Assembly: GCF_932526225.1 (NCBI RefSeq)
Contig: NC_064046.1
Location: 3,038,001-3,102,000, forward strand
Length of the DNA: 64,000 nt
Reading direction: 5' to 3'
DNA from: Nematostella vectensis
Lineage: Eukaryota; Cnidaria; Anthozoa; Actiniaria; Edwardsiidae
Shown here: piece by piece, positions 45,167 to 55,900 of the stretch
Layout: each line of letters starts with the position of its first letter
Numbering within the stretch: position 1 is the first letter of the stretch
Translations under genes and position numbers: made by a program
The notes under the pieces: model-generated
Databases searched by the model: none
What the model was told of the DNA's origin: nothing
Seen by the model: the letters and a program-made list of their open reading frames with translations, nothing else

Positions 45167-46629
45167 GTAAGTGAGACTGGTAATTCATATAGATCAAAGT
45201 TTCCAAGATCAAGAGTTTTTGGTTTGTTTGAAGTCGGCCTACGATAAGATTTGTGTTTACAGTTCGGGTTGGATGGGAAGTACGGCCAACGTGACTCGAC
45301 AGTATCAGAGATCAGTGGTCTGTATCGAAGAATCTTAAGTTACGTAATTGTGTAGCACTTGTAAAGCACTGAAATCATGTCTTTGAGATTTCAGTATCTT
45401 CGACAATGTGTTCACTAGATTTGTGAGAAACATTTGAGTATCGTATGAATTTGAACATGCAAACCATGTCGCTTTTAATGGTTTAATTAACACGGTCTAG
45501 TTGTCATGTTCTATTTTTAAAAGCAATACTAAACCCGATACTGGCTTTGCAATGCTATGTCATATTTTTCAAGATATTTGGATTTTGCAGCGAATGTTCT
45601 CTGATTTTAACTTAAATTTTACTCCTTTGATCCAACCGGCTTAATTACTCAAAAAATTGTCACATTTAGTTTACAAAAGGGTCTGGAAAAATAATTACAA
45701 TATCGTCTGATTCTGTAAAGAAAAAAAAACATAAAAAAATAGAATCTATGTGCCAAGATCAAACTTCTGCAATATTTATAGCCTTATTTTGTAGATGCAA
45801 GCTGAGAATGGATATTTAAGCCTGCTATTGGTCAATATTACCGGCTTTATTCAATACCTACTTTTAGAGGCTCTTTCTCAGGGGATTACCAACTATATTT
45901 TGCTATCCAATTGGACAGAAATGAATCGAGTAGTGATCAACGAACGGCACCCTATGATTTTCCTTTAAGTAATTCTTTTGTGGTCAGAACATTGATAAAA
46001 TAGCACAGCTTGAGCAAAACAGCATATCTAATCAAATATTATATTTCGATGTGATGATTATATTCTATAGAATGTTTTACATTTTTATTACCCAGAAAAC
46101 TAGAAATAAGAGTATGCAGATAATCCAATGCTGTTATCTATAGGTTTCTATGGTCTTCAACTGAACCTTGTCGGAGAAATAGTTCAAATAGTTGTAAGCA
46201 TGTCAATCAAAATGGTTATCCATAAAAATATATTTTTTGTCAACATTATTTTATTTGGTCTTTTTGTATTCTCTTAGCTCCATTCTGCATCATATTTGTA
46301 TTTACTTTTCTTGTTGTGGCATATGTACATTAGAACTTAAAAGGCTTAATTGATATTGATAAGGGGCCAAGGCCCCCTGTGCAAACATTAAACATTAAAG
46401 CCTTGCAAAGTTGCAAATTTGCAAAGTTTGTGCAAACATTAAACATCTCAAAGCAATTTCCTAAAATACCATTTGAAAATGGCAAGGCCTTTTCATAATT
46501 TGTTTCCTCACTTTTACTACAGGAGGAATTATTTTTTCACGATTTTAATAATTATTGCTAAGCTAATTAGGCATATCACAGTTCATAATGAGAGTAGATT
46601 ACACTAAGTAATATTCCACGAAGAATAAA

Positions 46630-46800
46630 CTTGTCATATAGAGTGGAATCTCGATATGGCAAGAGACCAAAAAATCACATTTTTATGTCGCTAAATCAAG
46701 CTAATTTCCCTTAAGTTTTATGGTTAGTTAATCTAGAATTCAATGTCACCAAACTACGAATATCTCTAAATCAAGAATTGAAGTTCCACTGTAGCTATCG
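46630..46800. mobile_element. Short TIR element (mariner/Tigger-like ends)
   Basis: GAGTGGAATCTCGATATGGC at the left and TTGAAGTTCCACTG at the right are imperfect inverted repeats, with CTAAATCAAG motifs inside. Class is suggested only by the look of the ends. Confidence 0.4.
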
Positions 46801-47830
46801 ATTGGTCTCTCAAACCACAGGGGTTAAAAGAAAAATGTTATTAGAGAATTACAATCACTGTGTTATATAATAGGAGGCCTGAATCCTCAGGACCACACAC
46901 TATGTTCGCTCGTCATTCAGAGACAATCGCTGAGTTCCATGGTTTAATTCAGGATTCAAAATGTCTGAAATGGATTCATGTCTATCTAGTTATTTCTTGT
47001 AAGATAAAGATTGCACACTCACAATCCATATAGAAATTATTTATGTAAAATATTTTTTTATCTCCTTTATGTTTTATGTCTAAGCTTGACTTGAATATTT
47101 TTTTTTGTACATTGTGTACATTGGTTTTGTAGTGAGAAAAAGTGTTAATTGGACAAGTAGACAATACTTAATATCTCACTATATTTCACCCTTTTCTAAA
47201 GTGTGTTTCTCTTAATTTTCCAATGGCTATTCATTAGCTGTTGTAATGCTCATAGATAAATAGTGCCAAATATATAGATTCAAATAAAAGTAGTTCAATA
47301 AGACAAGAGAATATCATTATTGGTAATCACCCTGAATCAGTACAATTTGTTTATATTACTGAATTTTCAAGTTGTATCTCTTCAACAGAACAGGTGTTAA
47401 ATAAACCATTTCAACCTTGTGTTAATCTGTTTTCCTAATTCCTCCATGTCTGCACAAACCACCTAGTTGTTCTACAGTGTCTGTAGTTTTTCTAGTTACT
47501 CTGTCGCATTGAAGAATTTAGATTTAATTAGTTAGACCACTTACAGTATTTGTAACAATCAAAACTGTCATAACTGATTAAAACTGTCCTTTTATGCTTT
47601 GATTAACCAATGGAAGAATGACATTGTCTGACCATCATATGATGACTTGATATTTTTGACATTTTTATCTATATTTTCCATCATACTCCATTTACTTTAA
47701 AGACTACCAGTATTACTGTACATATGCCTTTCTTTTTTTAGCAGGCTGAAGCAGGTGCTGCTTACATCACAGCATTGAAGAGTCCAAGCCCTAACTGCAG
47801 CGGATTCAGTAAAGACCAGCTTCAAACAAT

Positions 47831-49917
47831 ATGGCGTTCTACCAAGTAAATGACATAGAGGACTATGAAGTTGTTGTCATAGGTATGTATTTTGTTTGGC
47901 AGTTTGGGAAGGCTTGAGCAATTTGCATATATTGAATGATGTAATAGTTTACAGAGGTGTGGCACCTTACTGGTCATTTTATTACATATGTTTTTTTTTA
48001 AATCATTGGGGGATATGGCCCTGTTTTAGCAAGTTCATATCTTGTTAATTCCAGACAAACAGCTTTTTTGTAATAAAGCAAAAAAAATATATATATATAA
48101 TTTTTAAACCTTGCGATAATGCCTTTGCCAGGAAATGGACCTAATGCACTGGCTTTGTCATACATGTTGTCTGGAAACTGGCCATACTACATGCCCCACC
48201 AGCACCCAGACCCCCTTTTGGACCACAAACTGTGCTCAGAGTCTGGAAAATCTCTAATTGAAATGGTAAGGCCAATATCTTCGCAAATAAAATAAATTCT
48301 CCAATAAAGCAAATTCCCAATAGCCAGCACACTATTTGGTTGATATGAGAATGAATATAGAAATCAGAGTAAGAATTTTCAGTTCTGAAAAGCATTTAAT
48401 CATTCATTATTGACTGCCATGATAATTCAAAAGGGGGCCCAAATATTTAAAACATGCAACAGAAGACAAAATTGTGGATATTATGTCACATGTATTTCTT
48501 TTTAAGTTTCATTTCAAAGGATTGGGGAGAGGGAGCCAAACCTCACACCTCGTGGCAATGTTTTACGCAGTCAGGGAGATTATATAGAAGCCAACAATTA
48601 CAATTGTTGGATTGCTGACTTGTTTTTGTTTTCTAGGACTTAGACTACCTAAGCGAAGGACTTGAGGGACGATCATTCAATCCTGTTGCGCTCCTTTTTG
48701 ATCAACTGCAAAGACCTAACACTGACTTTGGATACGACGAGGGCCCTTGCCTTAAATGGCTTCATCATAATAGCAAGTCTGTCAATCACCTTGTCCTGGG
48801 GACAGGTCCCGCTGGCGGGAGCTGGCACAATATGCAAGGTTCACAACTCACCCTGAGCCTTAATAACTGGCTCGAATTACCAGGATGGGAGTTCCAGACC
48901 TGGCTGAGAGAACACAGATGTGAGACGGTTAGGAAGCCATGTATGCTTGTCAAGAATGGCATCAAAAGTGATGGGAACACCTATGATAGAGCTACGACAA
49001 GTCACATCGCCGAATATTATAGTGACTATGTGAACAAAATGGGACTAGCAAAAAATTTCTGGAATAACGCAAAGGTACTGTCTGTGAAACGGTTGCACTG
49101 TCTTACTAAGGATTTTCTCGGCCCATATGTTCTTTCCGATGACAGAACGAGCATTTGGGAGATTCAGGGAGTTAAAGGGTCATATCCTGACAAGGTGGAA
49201 CCTTTCATTGTGCATGCGCATAATGTTGTCATAGCAACAGGCAATAACATCCCTAAAGTTCTTGCCATCCCTGGAGAGGATCAGCCCTTTGTCTATCACA
49301 AGATGACGGACATTGATGAACTTGTGAACACATCCGAGCTGCCTTTATCAGAGGCGGACCCTTGCCTTGTGGTAGGAGCTGGTCTTTCTGCTGCTGATGC
49401 CATTCTTGCTCTTCAGTCAAGAGGAATCCCTGTCATTCATTCATTCCGCCGAGCACCCAAAGACCCCAAAATCATCCTGAATCAACTGCCTGAAGGAGCG
49501 TACCCAGAGTACGCAAGTGTAAGTATGATGATGCGGGGAGATACAACACTGCCAAGCTCCGCCTACAGATCTTTGCCGAAAACAAAGCTTGTAGAGATTC
49601 GTGACAAGGAGTGCATCCTTAGAAACCCCGATGGAACTCACTTCAAGCAAAAGGTTTCCTATGTCTTCATTCTTATTGGAGCATCTCCTGACTTGTCATA
49701 TCTCCGTGGTCTAAGTGGACTGGGTCTAGAAAGAGACAGGCCCATCGACAGCAAGGCTAATCCAATAGACATCAACCCTTTCACTTACGAGAGCACTAAT
49801 GAATCGGGGTTGTATGCATTGGGACCTCTTGTTGGGGATAACTTTGTCCGCTTTGGAATGGGGGGCGGTCTTGGTATTGTCAATCATATCTTTCGAGGTG
49901 ATGAGACAGAGTGTTAA
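47831..49917 (+). CDS. OSGIN1: OSGIN1/2-type flavoprotein (oxidative stress-induced growth inhibitor), 3 exons
   Basis: FAD/NAD(P)-binding, flavin-monooxygenase-like protein; in mammals growth-inhibitory and stress-induced. Coding exons 47831-47882, 48132-48265 and 48637-49917; phases close; 488 aa (human forms about 480-560). The first dinucleotide fold is split by intron 1: VVVIG-NGPNALALSYML. Next are VLGTGPAGGSWH (second Gly-rich site) and a third, VVGAGLSAADAI. The C-terminus is SGLYALGPLVGDNFVRFGMG, typical of the family. The ATG at 47831 gives the fold just 16 residues later, as in relatives. One cnidarian gene may be equally related to OSGIN1 and OSGIN2. It is upstream of EIF2S2 on the same strand. 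Confidence 0.94.
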
Positions 49918-50860
49918 AAGCTCTCAGAACTTCATAATTTTACATTGATGCTTTGGGGCTTAGGTATTTATATGGTCCTTGTCTATACCTATTTAAAAAA
50001 AGTTTCGTTTTTGTATTTTTGTTACTTTTCTATTCTTTCTGAAACAGTCATATTTTTCTTAATTTTTTTATTATCAAAGATGACAAAGATTAGTCAAACT
50101 AGTTGCATTAATCGATCATTTCCATTCTAAGCGTTGCGTTACAGAAGCTACGCATGTACATATTTCTACTGCTTGATGAAATCCAGCAACAGCAGTAAAA
50201 AATTTTTTTTGAACAATGCAAAAAATGTAAATAATTGAATCTTTCACACAATTTAACTTATTCAGTAATCATTTACTGGTATCACGGGAGCATTGAAAGG
50301 TAGCAGTTACCAAGTGGGATGATTGCTTGCGAGTCTTTTGCACTGCTTTGCAGTTCTTGTGGATTTCTGATATAGAATCCTTGAGTATTATTTCTGAGAT
50401 TTGTTTACTAGACATTAGATAGAAAAAAAATGAATTAACCTGGAGAATTTTGTAGTTTGAGATGTTCGTGGATAATTAGTTTTGTGAAAGTAAATGATTT
50501 AATCAATTCTATACCGAATAGATGATGTCATGTCTTTGACATGCTTGCTTGTCTATCTTCGTGAAAGATAAGTTTGCAAATAACCATTAAATAATATCAA
50601 TTTAGATAATTAATCACACTAATAAGTAGTAACAAATTCATTAAGTAATTGGTGATTATAGTAATTACTAACTTGATCGTATCTATACCATTTTTACTTT
50701 TCTGGGTCATAACTTCGTAAAGTAATCATGCATTTAAAAATATGATTTTGTATTATTCTTTTACATTTCTTTTTCTTTTTTTACAATCTCTGCACAATTT
50801 ATAACACTGAAAGGGTGTATCCAGTGTTGGTGTTAAAAATTAACACGAGTTTAATAAAAA
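49918..50860. other. OSGIN 3' flank, nothing further recognised
   Basis: AT-rich, with no coding exon seen. It runs up to the 33-bp repeat array. Confidence 0.4.
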
Positions 50861-50861
50861 C

Positions 50862-51665
50862 CGGATTTGTCGTATATGTTGTCTTACACCCAGTTTGATT
50901 TGTCGTATATGTTGTCTTACACCCAGTTAGTCCAGACCTGGGACTCTCTTTGCGCTCGACAATTCTGGCTCGCGTCAAAGAGGGTCCAGTATTTATCGCA
51001 TGCGCATGCGCGAAAATACACCGCATATATGCGGTGTGGCCTGGTTGCTTAGTTCAAGATGGCTGCGAAAGGGACGAGCGAGGGTTTATTTCAGAAACAA
51101 TACGCTGATTTTGGTCGTGGGTAAATACTTGATTGTCAGTCTTTTCCGAGAACAGGACATATGAAAATTAGAGTCTGGAAAATATATCAATCAAAGAGCT
51201 TTTCCGTTTCCGTTATTTTCACGCGCGCGCTTTTTTGGAATTTGATTTTGAATCTCATTTTATCGCGTTTTTATAGAAAACACTTCCCAAGCAGTTCGCT
51301 GATATTCCTTCACATGTACAAAACATTCGATTTTTGGAGCTCTGCACTCGACAAGGTCTAGCGGGAATCGACCCTCCTTAGGCACGTCCGTTATTGCGCG
51401 CGCTCGTATTTCAACTTTTGCCGTGAAGATCGCTGATTCGTACATGTTCGCGCATGCGCATGCAATAAATACTGGACCCTCTTTAACGCGAGCCAAAATG
51501 TCGAGCGCAAAGAGAGTCCCAGGTCTTGACTAACACCCAGTTTGATTTGTCATACATGTTGTCTTACACCCAGTTTGATTTGTCATATATGTTGTCTTAC
51601 ACCCAGTTTGATTTGTCGTATATGTTGTCTTACACCCAGTTTGATTTGTCGTATATGTTGTTGTT
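50862..51665. repeat. 33-bp minisatellite split by a TIR element
   Basis: Unit GATTTGTCGTATATGTTGTC plus TTACACCCAGTTT. Two copies lie left of the element at 50928-51532 and four right of it. Confidence 0.9.
50928..51532. mobile_element. 605-bp Mutator-like non-autonomous element
   Basis: Long terminal inverted repeats of about 85 bp (TAGTCCAGACCTGGGACTCT at the left, matching TAGTCAAGACCTGGGACTCT read from the right). It is flanked by ACACCCAGT on both sides (50919-50927, 51533-51541), a 9-bp target duplication as in Mutator-like elements. The interior has ATGGCTGCGAAAGG (51059) opening a short frame that ends in a donor-like GTAAATAC (51122). Confidence 0.85.
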
Positions 51666-52004
51666 TATTAACACCCAGAGCCATGGCCACACCCATGCGA
51701 TGCGGTGCTTTACATTTACCGCTATGGAATAAATTGATACAAAAAAGGCCGTACAAGGCTAGGGATACTTTGAATAAAAAAGCTCAAGGGCGGGAGGGGC
51801 AGCCACAATGCTGACGACCACATCCCTATGATTTTAGATAAGAACTGGTGAGGGGGGGGGGGGGGGGGGGGGGGCACGGCCCTGATAGAAGGATACAGAT
51901 AGAGCAGATCATGTCGAATATCTAATACACTTCGCATGTCCCAATAATTTGCTCATTAGTTTCGATTTATTTAAAAAAAAAAACAGACGTTTCTGTCGCA
52001 TGCC

Positions 52005-52260
52005 ATCCTCCGGGAACCCAGGGCGTCGAGGAGATCTGGGACACAGGAAACGCGCGCGAAAGAATGAGGAGGAAAAGACGTCTTTCCCCCCTCTTTTCGT
52101 CTTCCCGCGTACGTTCGCCTCCGGTCTCCGCGTCGCCCTGGAAATCTCGTCCCTAGAGCCTTTTTTATTTCTGCGCATGCTTGGCCAAACGAAGGGCGTT
52201 CGTTCGCAGGAATAAGAAGGGCTCTGGGGACGAGATAGGTCGCCCAGGGTGCCCGAGGAT
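52005..52260. mobile_element. 256-bp inverted-repeat element with 10-bp target duplication
   Basis: ATCCTCCGGGAACCCAGGGCG at the left is answered by CGCCCAGGGTGCCCGAGGAT at the right. Flanks are GTCGCATGCC (51995-52004) and GTCGCATACC (52261-52270), one mismatch. Internal arms GCTCTGGGGACGAGAT / ATCTCGTCCCTAGAGC give a second stem. It lies about 700 bp upstream of EIF2S2. Confidence 0.8.
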
Positions 52261-52976
52261 GTCGCATACCAACACTCAAACCGACGGCGGTATTTATTTT
52301 GTTCCATTTAGGGGGGGTTCAAATTTTATGTAATCACGAGGCGGATTTGTTCCACAGCCCGTTTTTTGGCTGGCTGAGAAGATGTGAGAACCCTCGGTTG
52401 CTGAAAAAAAAAAAAACCCGTCCCAAATGGTTCTGCTGGCAGGAGTCGAACTTGTTGTGCTGGGAATATTTTTGGTGGCGCTGTAGAGGATTCTTGGAGA
52501 AAAAATCATCCCGATTGGTTATACGAGCAATTTTTCATGTGCTAAAATGCCTTACCACTGCTACCTGGGAAAAAAATTCCAAAGGAATGATCCCTCCTCG
52601 GAGGAACAGATAATTTTTCCCCAGCAACTTTTAAAATGGATATTTACGGCAGAACATATTCAAACGAGGAAATATGCCATTTTAACGTGTTTCGGGAAAA
52701 GGGGTCTCGTTGTATGCCCTTTGCCTTGATCGATCATTGTCAGGTTTTTTCATTCATGTTTTGGCTACGTGCCCCTCTCTCGAGACGTTTGTGGGTATCC
52801 TTTATTTTATCCCTTCAATAGAGACTGGGGTGAACACTGTTACGCATGCGCTTTCTGGCTGATGCAACATCGCTATCGCATGTGGAAAATTTGATCGATA
52901 GAAATCCAAAATTAGTGAAATTTCATCGTAAATTACTGAAGAATTAGGAACTTTTTCATAATAACGACGCGCAATC

Positions 52977-55900
52977 ATGGCAGATGATGGAATGGTGAGT
53001 CCAAGCAACTGTTTTTTTTTTCAATTTACCTTTGTTTTTCGGGGTTAAATTCCTCGATTTTGTGGCCGCATGAGTGTTCCAAAAGTGAGTTTCCCTCGTT
53101 CACTATCAGTCGTTTGACCCGACAAAAAAGAAGAAAAAGAAGAAGAAGGTCGAGCTTGATTTAGATGCTGATGATGCTGAAGATACTATTAGTAACAGTG
53201 CCCCAGAAGAGCAAGCAACTGATAATAAGGAGGAGAAAGGTACAATTACATTACACGACATTACAGATGCTGAACAAGTTAAAAGCTTAATGTTCAATAC
53301 ATTCAATAACCATTGTCGTCATTGAATAAAGTCCCTATCACAAAACTACACAAAGCTCGCACACAAAATATTTTTCAGTAGTAGGCATGTGTTATTAAAT
53401 TGATTAAAGAACCACTCAAATCTTATTTAAAAATCTCCATTCTAGTTTTGACAAATTTGCTGCCTTTTGATTAATGATATCTTTTTTTTTTTCAGAAATA
53501 TCAATGGATTCTGAAGATTTCTCAGAAATGAAGAAGAAAAAGAAGAAAAAGAAAAAGCCATTTGATATGGAGGCCATGGAAGAAGCAATACAGGTCGGTC
53601 TCTTATGCCTAGTGCACACTAGCGACATATCTACATAACGATATTGGCGCGTGTACTCTTATCTTCGACATAACGACATGGACATAATGACATAAAAGAA
53701 AAAACATGTTTTTTCTCTTATGTCGTTATGTCCATGTCGTTATGTCGGGCTAAACAGAGTGTGCGTGCCCATGTGGTTATGTTGTTATGTTGCTAGTGTG
53801 CACTAGGCATTAGAAGTCGGACATTAAAAGCCTAGAATCACTTTTCTTCTTTCAATCAATCGTAATTCCAAGTTTAGCCACTAATCAGAACATGTACCAT
53901 GCATCAAATGACAGAAAAATGTTTCTCAACAATCAGAGAAATATTTTTGTGTTACCATGACTACAAGACATATCACTCATAATCTATTTTTTTTGTGTGA
54001 ATAGAATCAAAAAGCCCAAACTGTCGTGATCTCTTACCAGAACAATGAATACAATACACCAAAAACTGGAATTTGACTCTGCCAAATTTTGTCTTTGATA
54101 AGACTTCTTTTGTGTGTGTGTGTGTGTGTGGCTACACTAGAAACCAAGGAAACATATTGCATGCTACAACGTCTATTGGGTGGCTAAACAAGTGTCCTAG
54201 TTTAGCAAGGCCTTTACTCATACCTCTCAACTGGTCCGAATGCAAGAACCTGCTGATTAGGCATTCATACCTAATCACAAGATTGCTTAAGTCGTAGTTT
54301 GGTTGAAGCCTCGCTAGTGTTCAGTAAACAGGGCAATGCAATGGGAATAGTTATGACTAGAACATGGAGTATTACAGTGATCAGTGGGCATGCTAAAAAG
54401 TGGCCAATTCTTTAAACCCTGATGTTTTTTTTTGTCTAGAAACTTTTCCTTTGGTAATTGACTTTGTGGATGAAACAGTCCAGATGTTGTGTGCGCCTTG
54501 GACTTTCTTCACTGCTGGCCATATTCACCAGCAGGAAAATGGTTAAAACTGGCTGATATGACTTTTGGAACACTTCTTGATTTTGTGCTAGGAAGACAAA
54601 TTCCTTAAGGACAACCCTGTGATTCTAACCAAGATGCCCTTTAATCCCTCTAGGATTCTCTAGGAGACAAAACAGAGGAGTCCTTTGCAAAAGAGAATGA
54701 TGAAATGGCTGATATGCAGATGGATGAGCTAGATTTCAGTCTCCCTACAAAGAAAAAAAAGAAGAAAAAGAAGGTGATTTATAATTCCGAAAATATCTCT
54801 CACTATGAAAACTTTCCTTTTCAGGCTCGTAGCTAGGGGTGGGGGGGGGGGGGTTTGGATGACTCGAAGGTCCACTCTAATGCAGGAAAATTAAGTACAG
54901 CTATGAGCTAGGATGAGCTCCCTAGGACAAAATAGTCTGCTTAATGGGTAAACGAACCCTGCTCAAAATGGCTACAGGCCTTCTTTTTACTGGAAACTTT
55001 CTCAGCTCCCACAACCAAAAGTGCAGACTTTTATTTCTTATGTTTGATTTTGTTTTTTTTTTTATAAATTATACAAAGAATGGCAAGGTCTCATTTCTCC
55101 ATTACATCATCTACATCTGTATTATAGATCGCCATTGATGTCGAGGCAGAAGCTAAAGCCATAGAGAATGGCACAGAGTCAGGTGACGATGAGGTTCAGG
55201 GTGATGACGGTGACGATATAATGGCTCTGGATGACAGAGAGTACTCATATGAGGAGGTGAGTTTGTTGTTTTTTCAGTACAGTCAACTGAACATCACACA
55301 AACTTGCCATGCAATTTATAAGTCAAATCATCTTGGACACAGTTTTATGAATAAAATCACTCGCATATGCACCCAGCCCTTACACAGGTACCTAGTCTTT
55401 GACACAGTTTTATGAATATTATGGGATTAAGGTCAGTGCATAAAACTACCCTAAAAAGGGTTGGTGGGCAGTTAGTAGGCAACATGCCCAACTAACCCTG
55501 GGCACGTCCCCCCCCCCCCCCAATATTTTTAAAAAAAGTTATAAGGAAATGACCAGTAGGGGCGTGGCTGTGCCCCCCAAATATTTTCATAATGTTTTTG
55601 TATTGTGCCCCCCGATCATACGTGGCCTGCATCAGCCCTGATTTATCTATAAACAATCCAAATACTTATATGTAACAAAATTTTAAAATCACAAATTTGA
55701 TCATGTCTTTCCATGGTTGCCTAGCTACTGGAAAGAGTGTTTGACATTATGAGGGCAAAGAACCCAGACATGGTGGCAGGAGAAAAAAGGAAATTCGTAA
55801 TGAAACCACCCCAAGTTGTGAGGATAGGAACTAAGAAAACTTCTTTTGCCAACTTTACTGACATCTGTAAAATGTAAGTGGTATATGTAAAAATACAAGC

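Noticed and set aside
51909-52307. 132- and 102-codon minus-strand frames
   Set aside because: They fall on the palindromic 52005-52260 element, where high GC and symmetry keep frames open.
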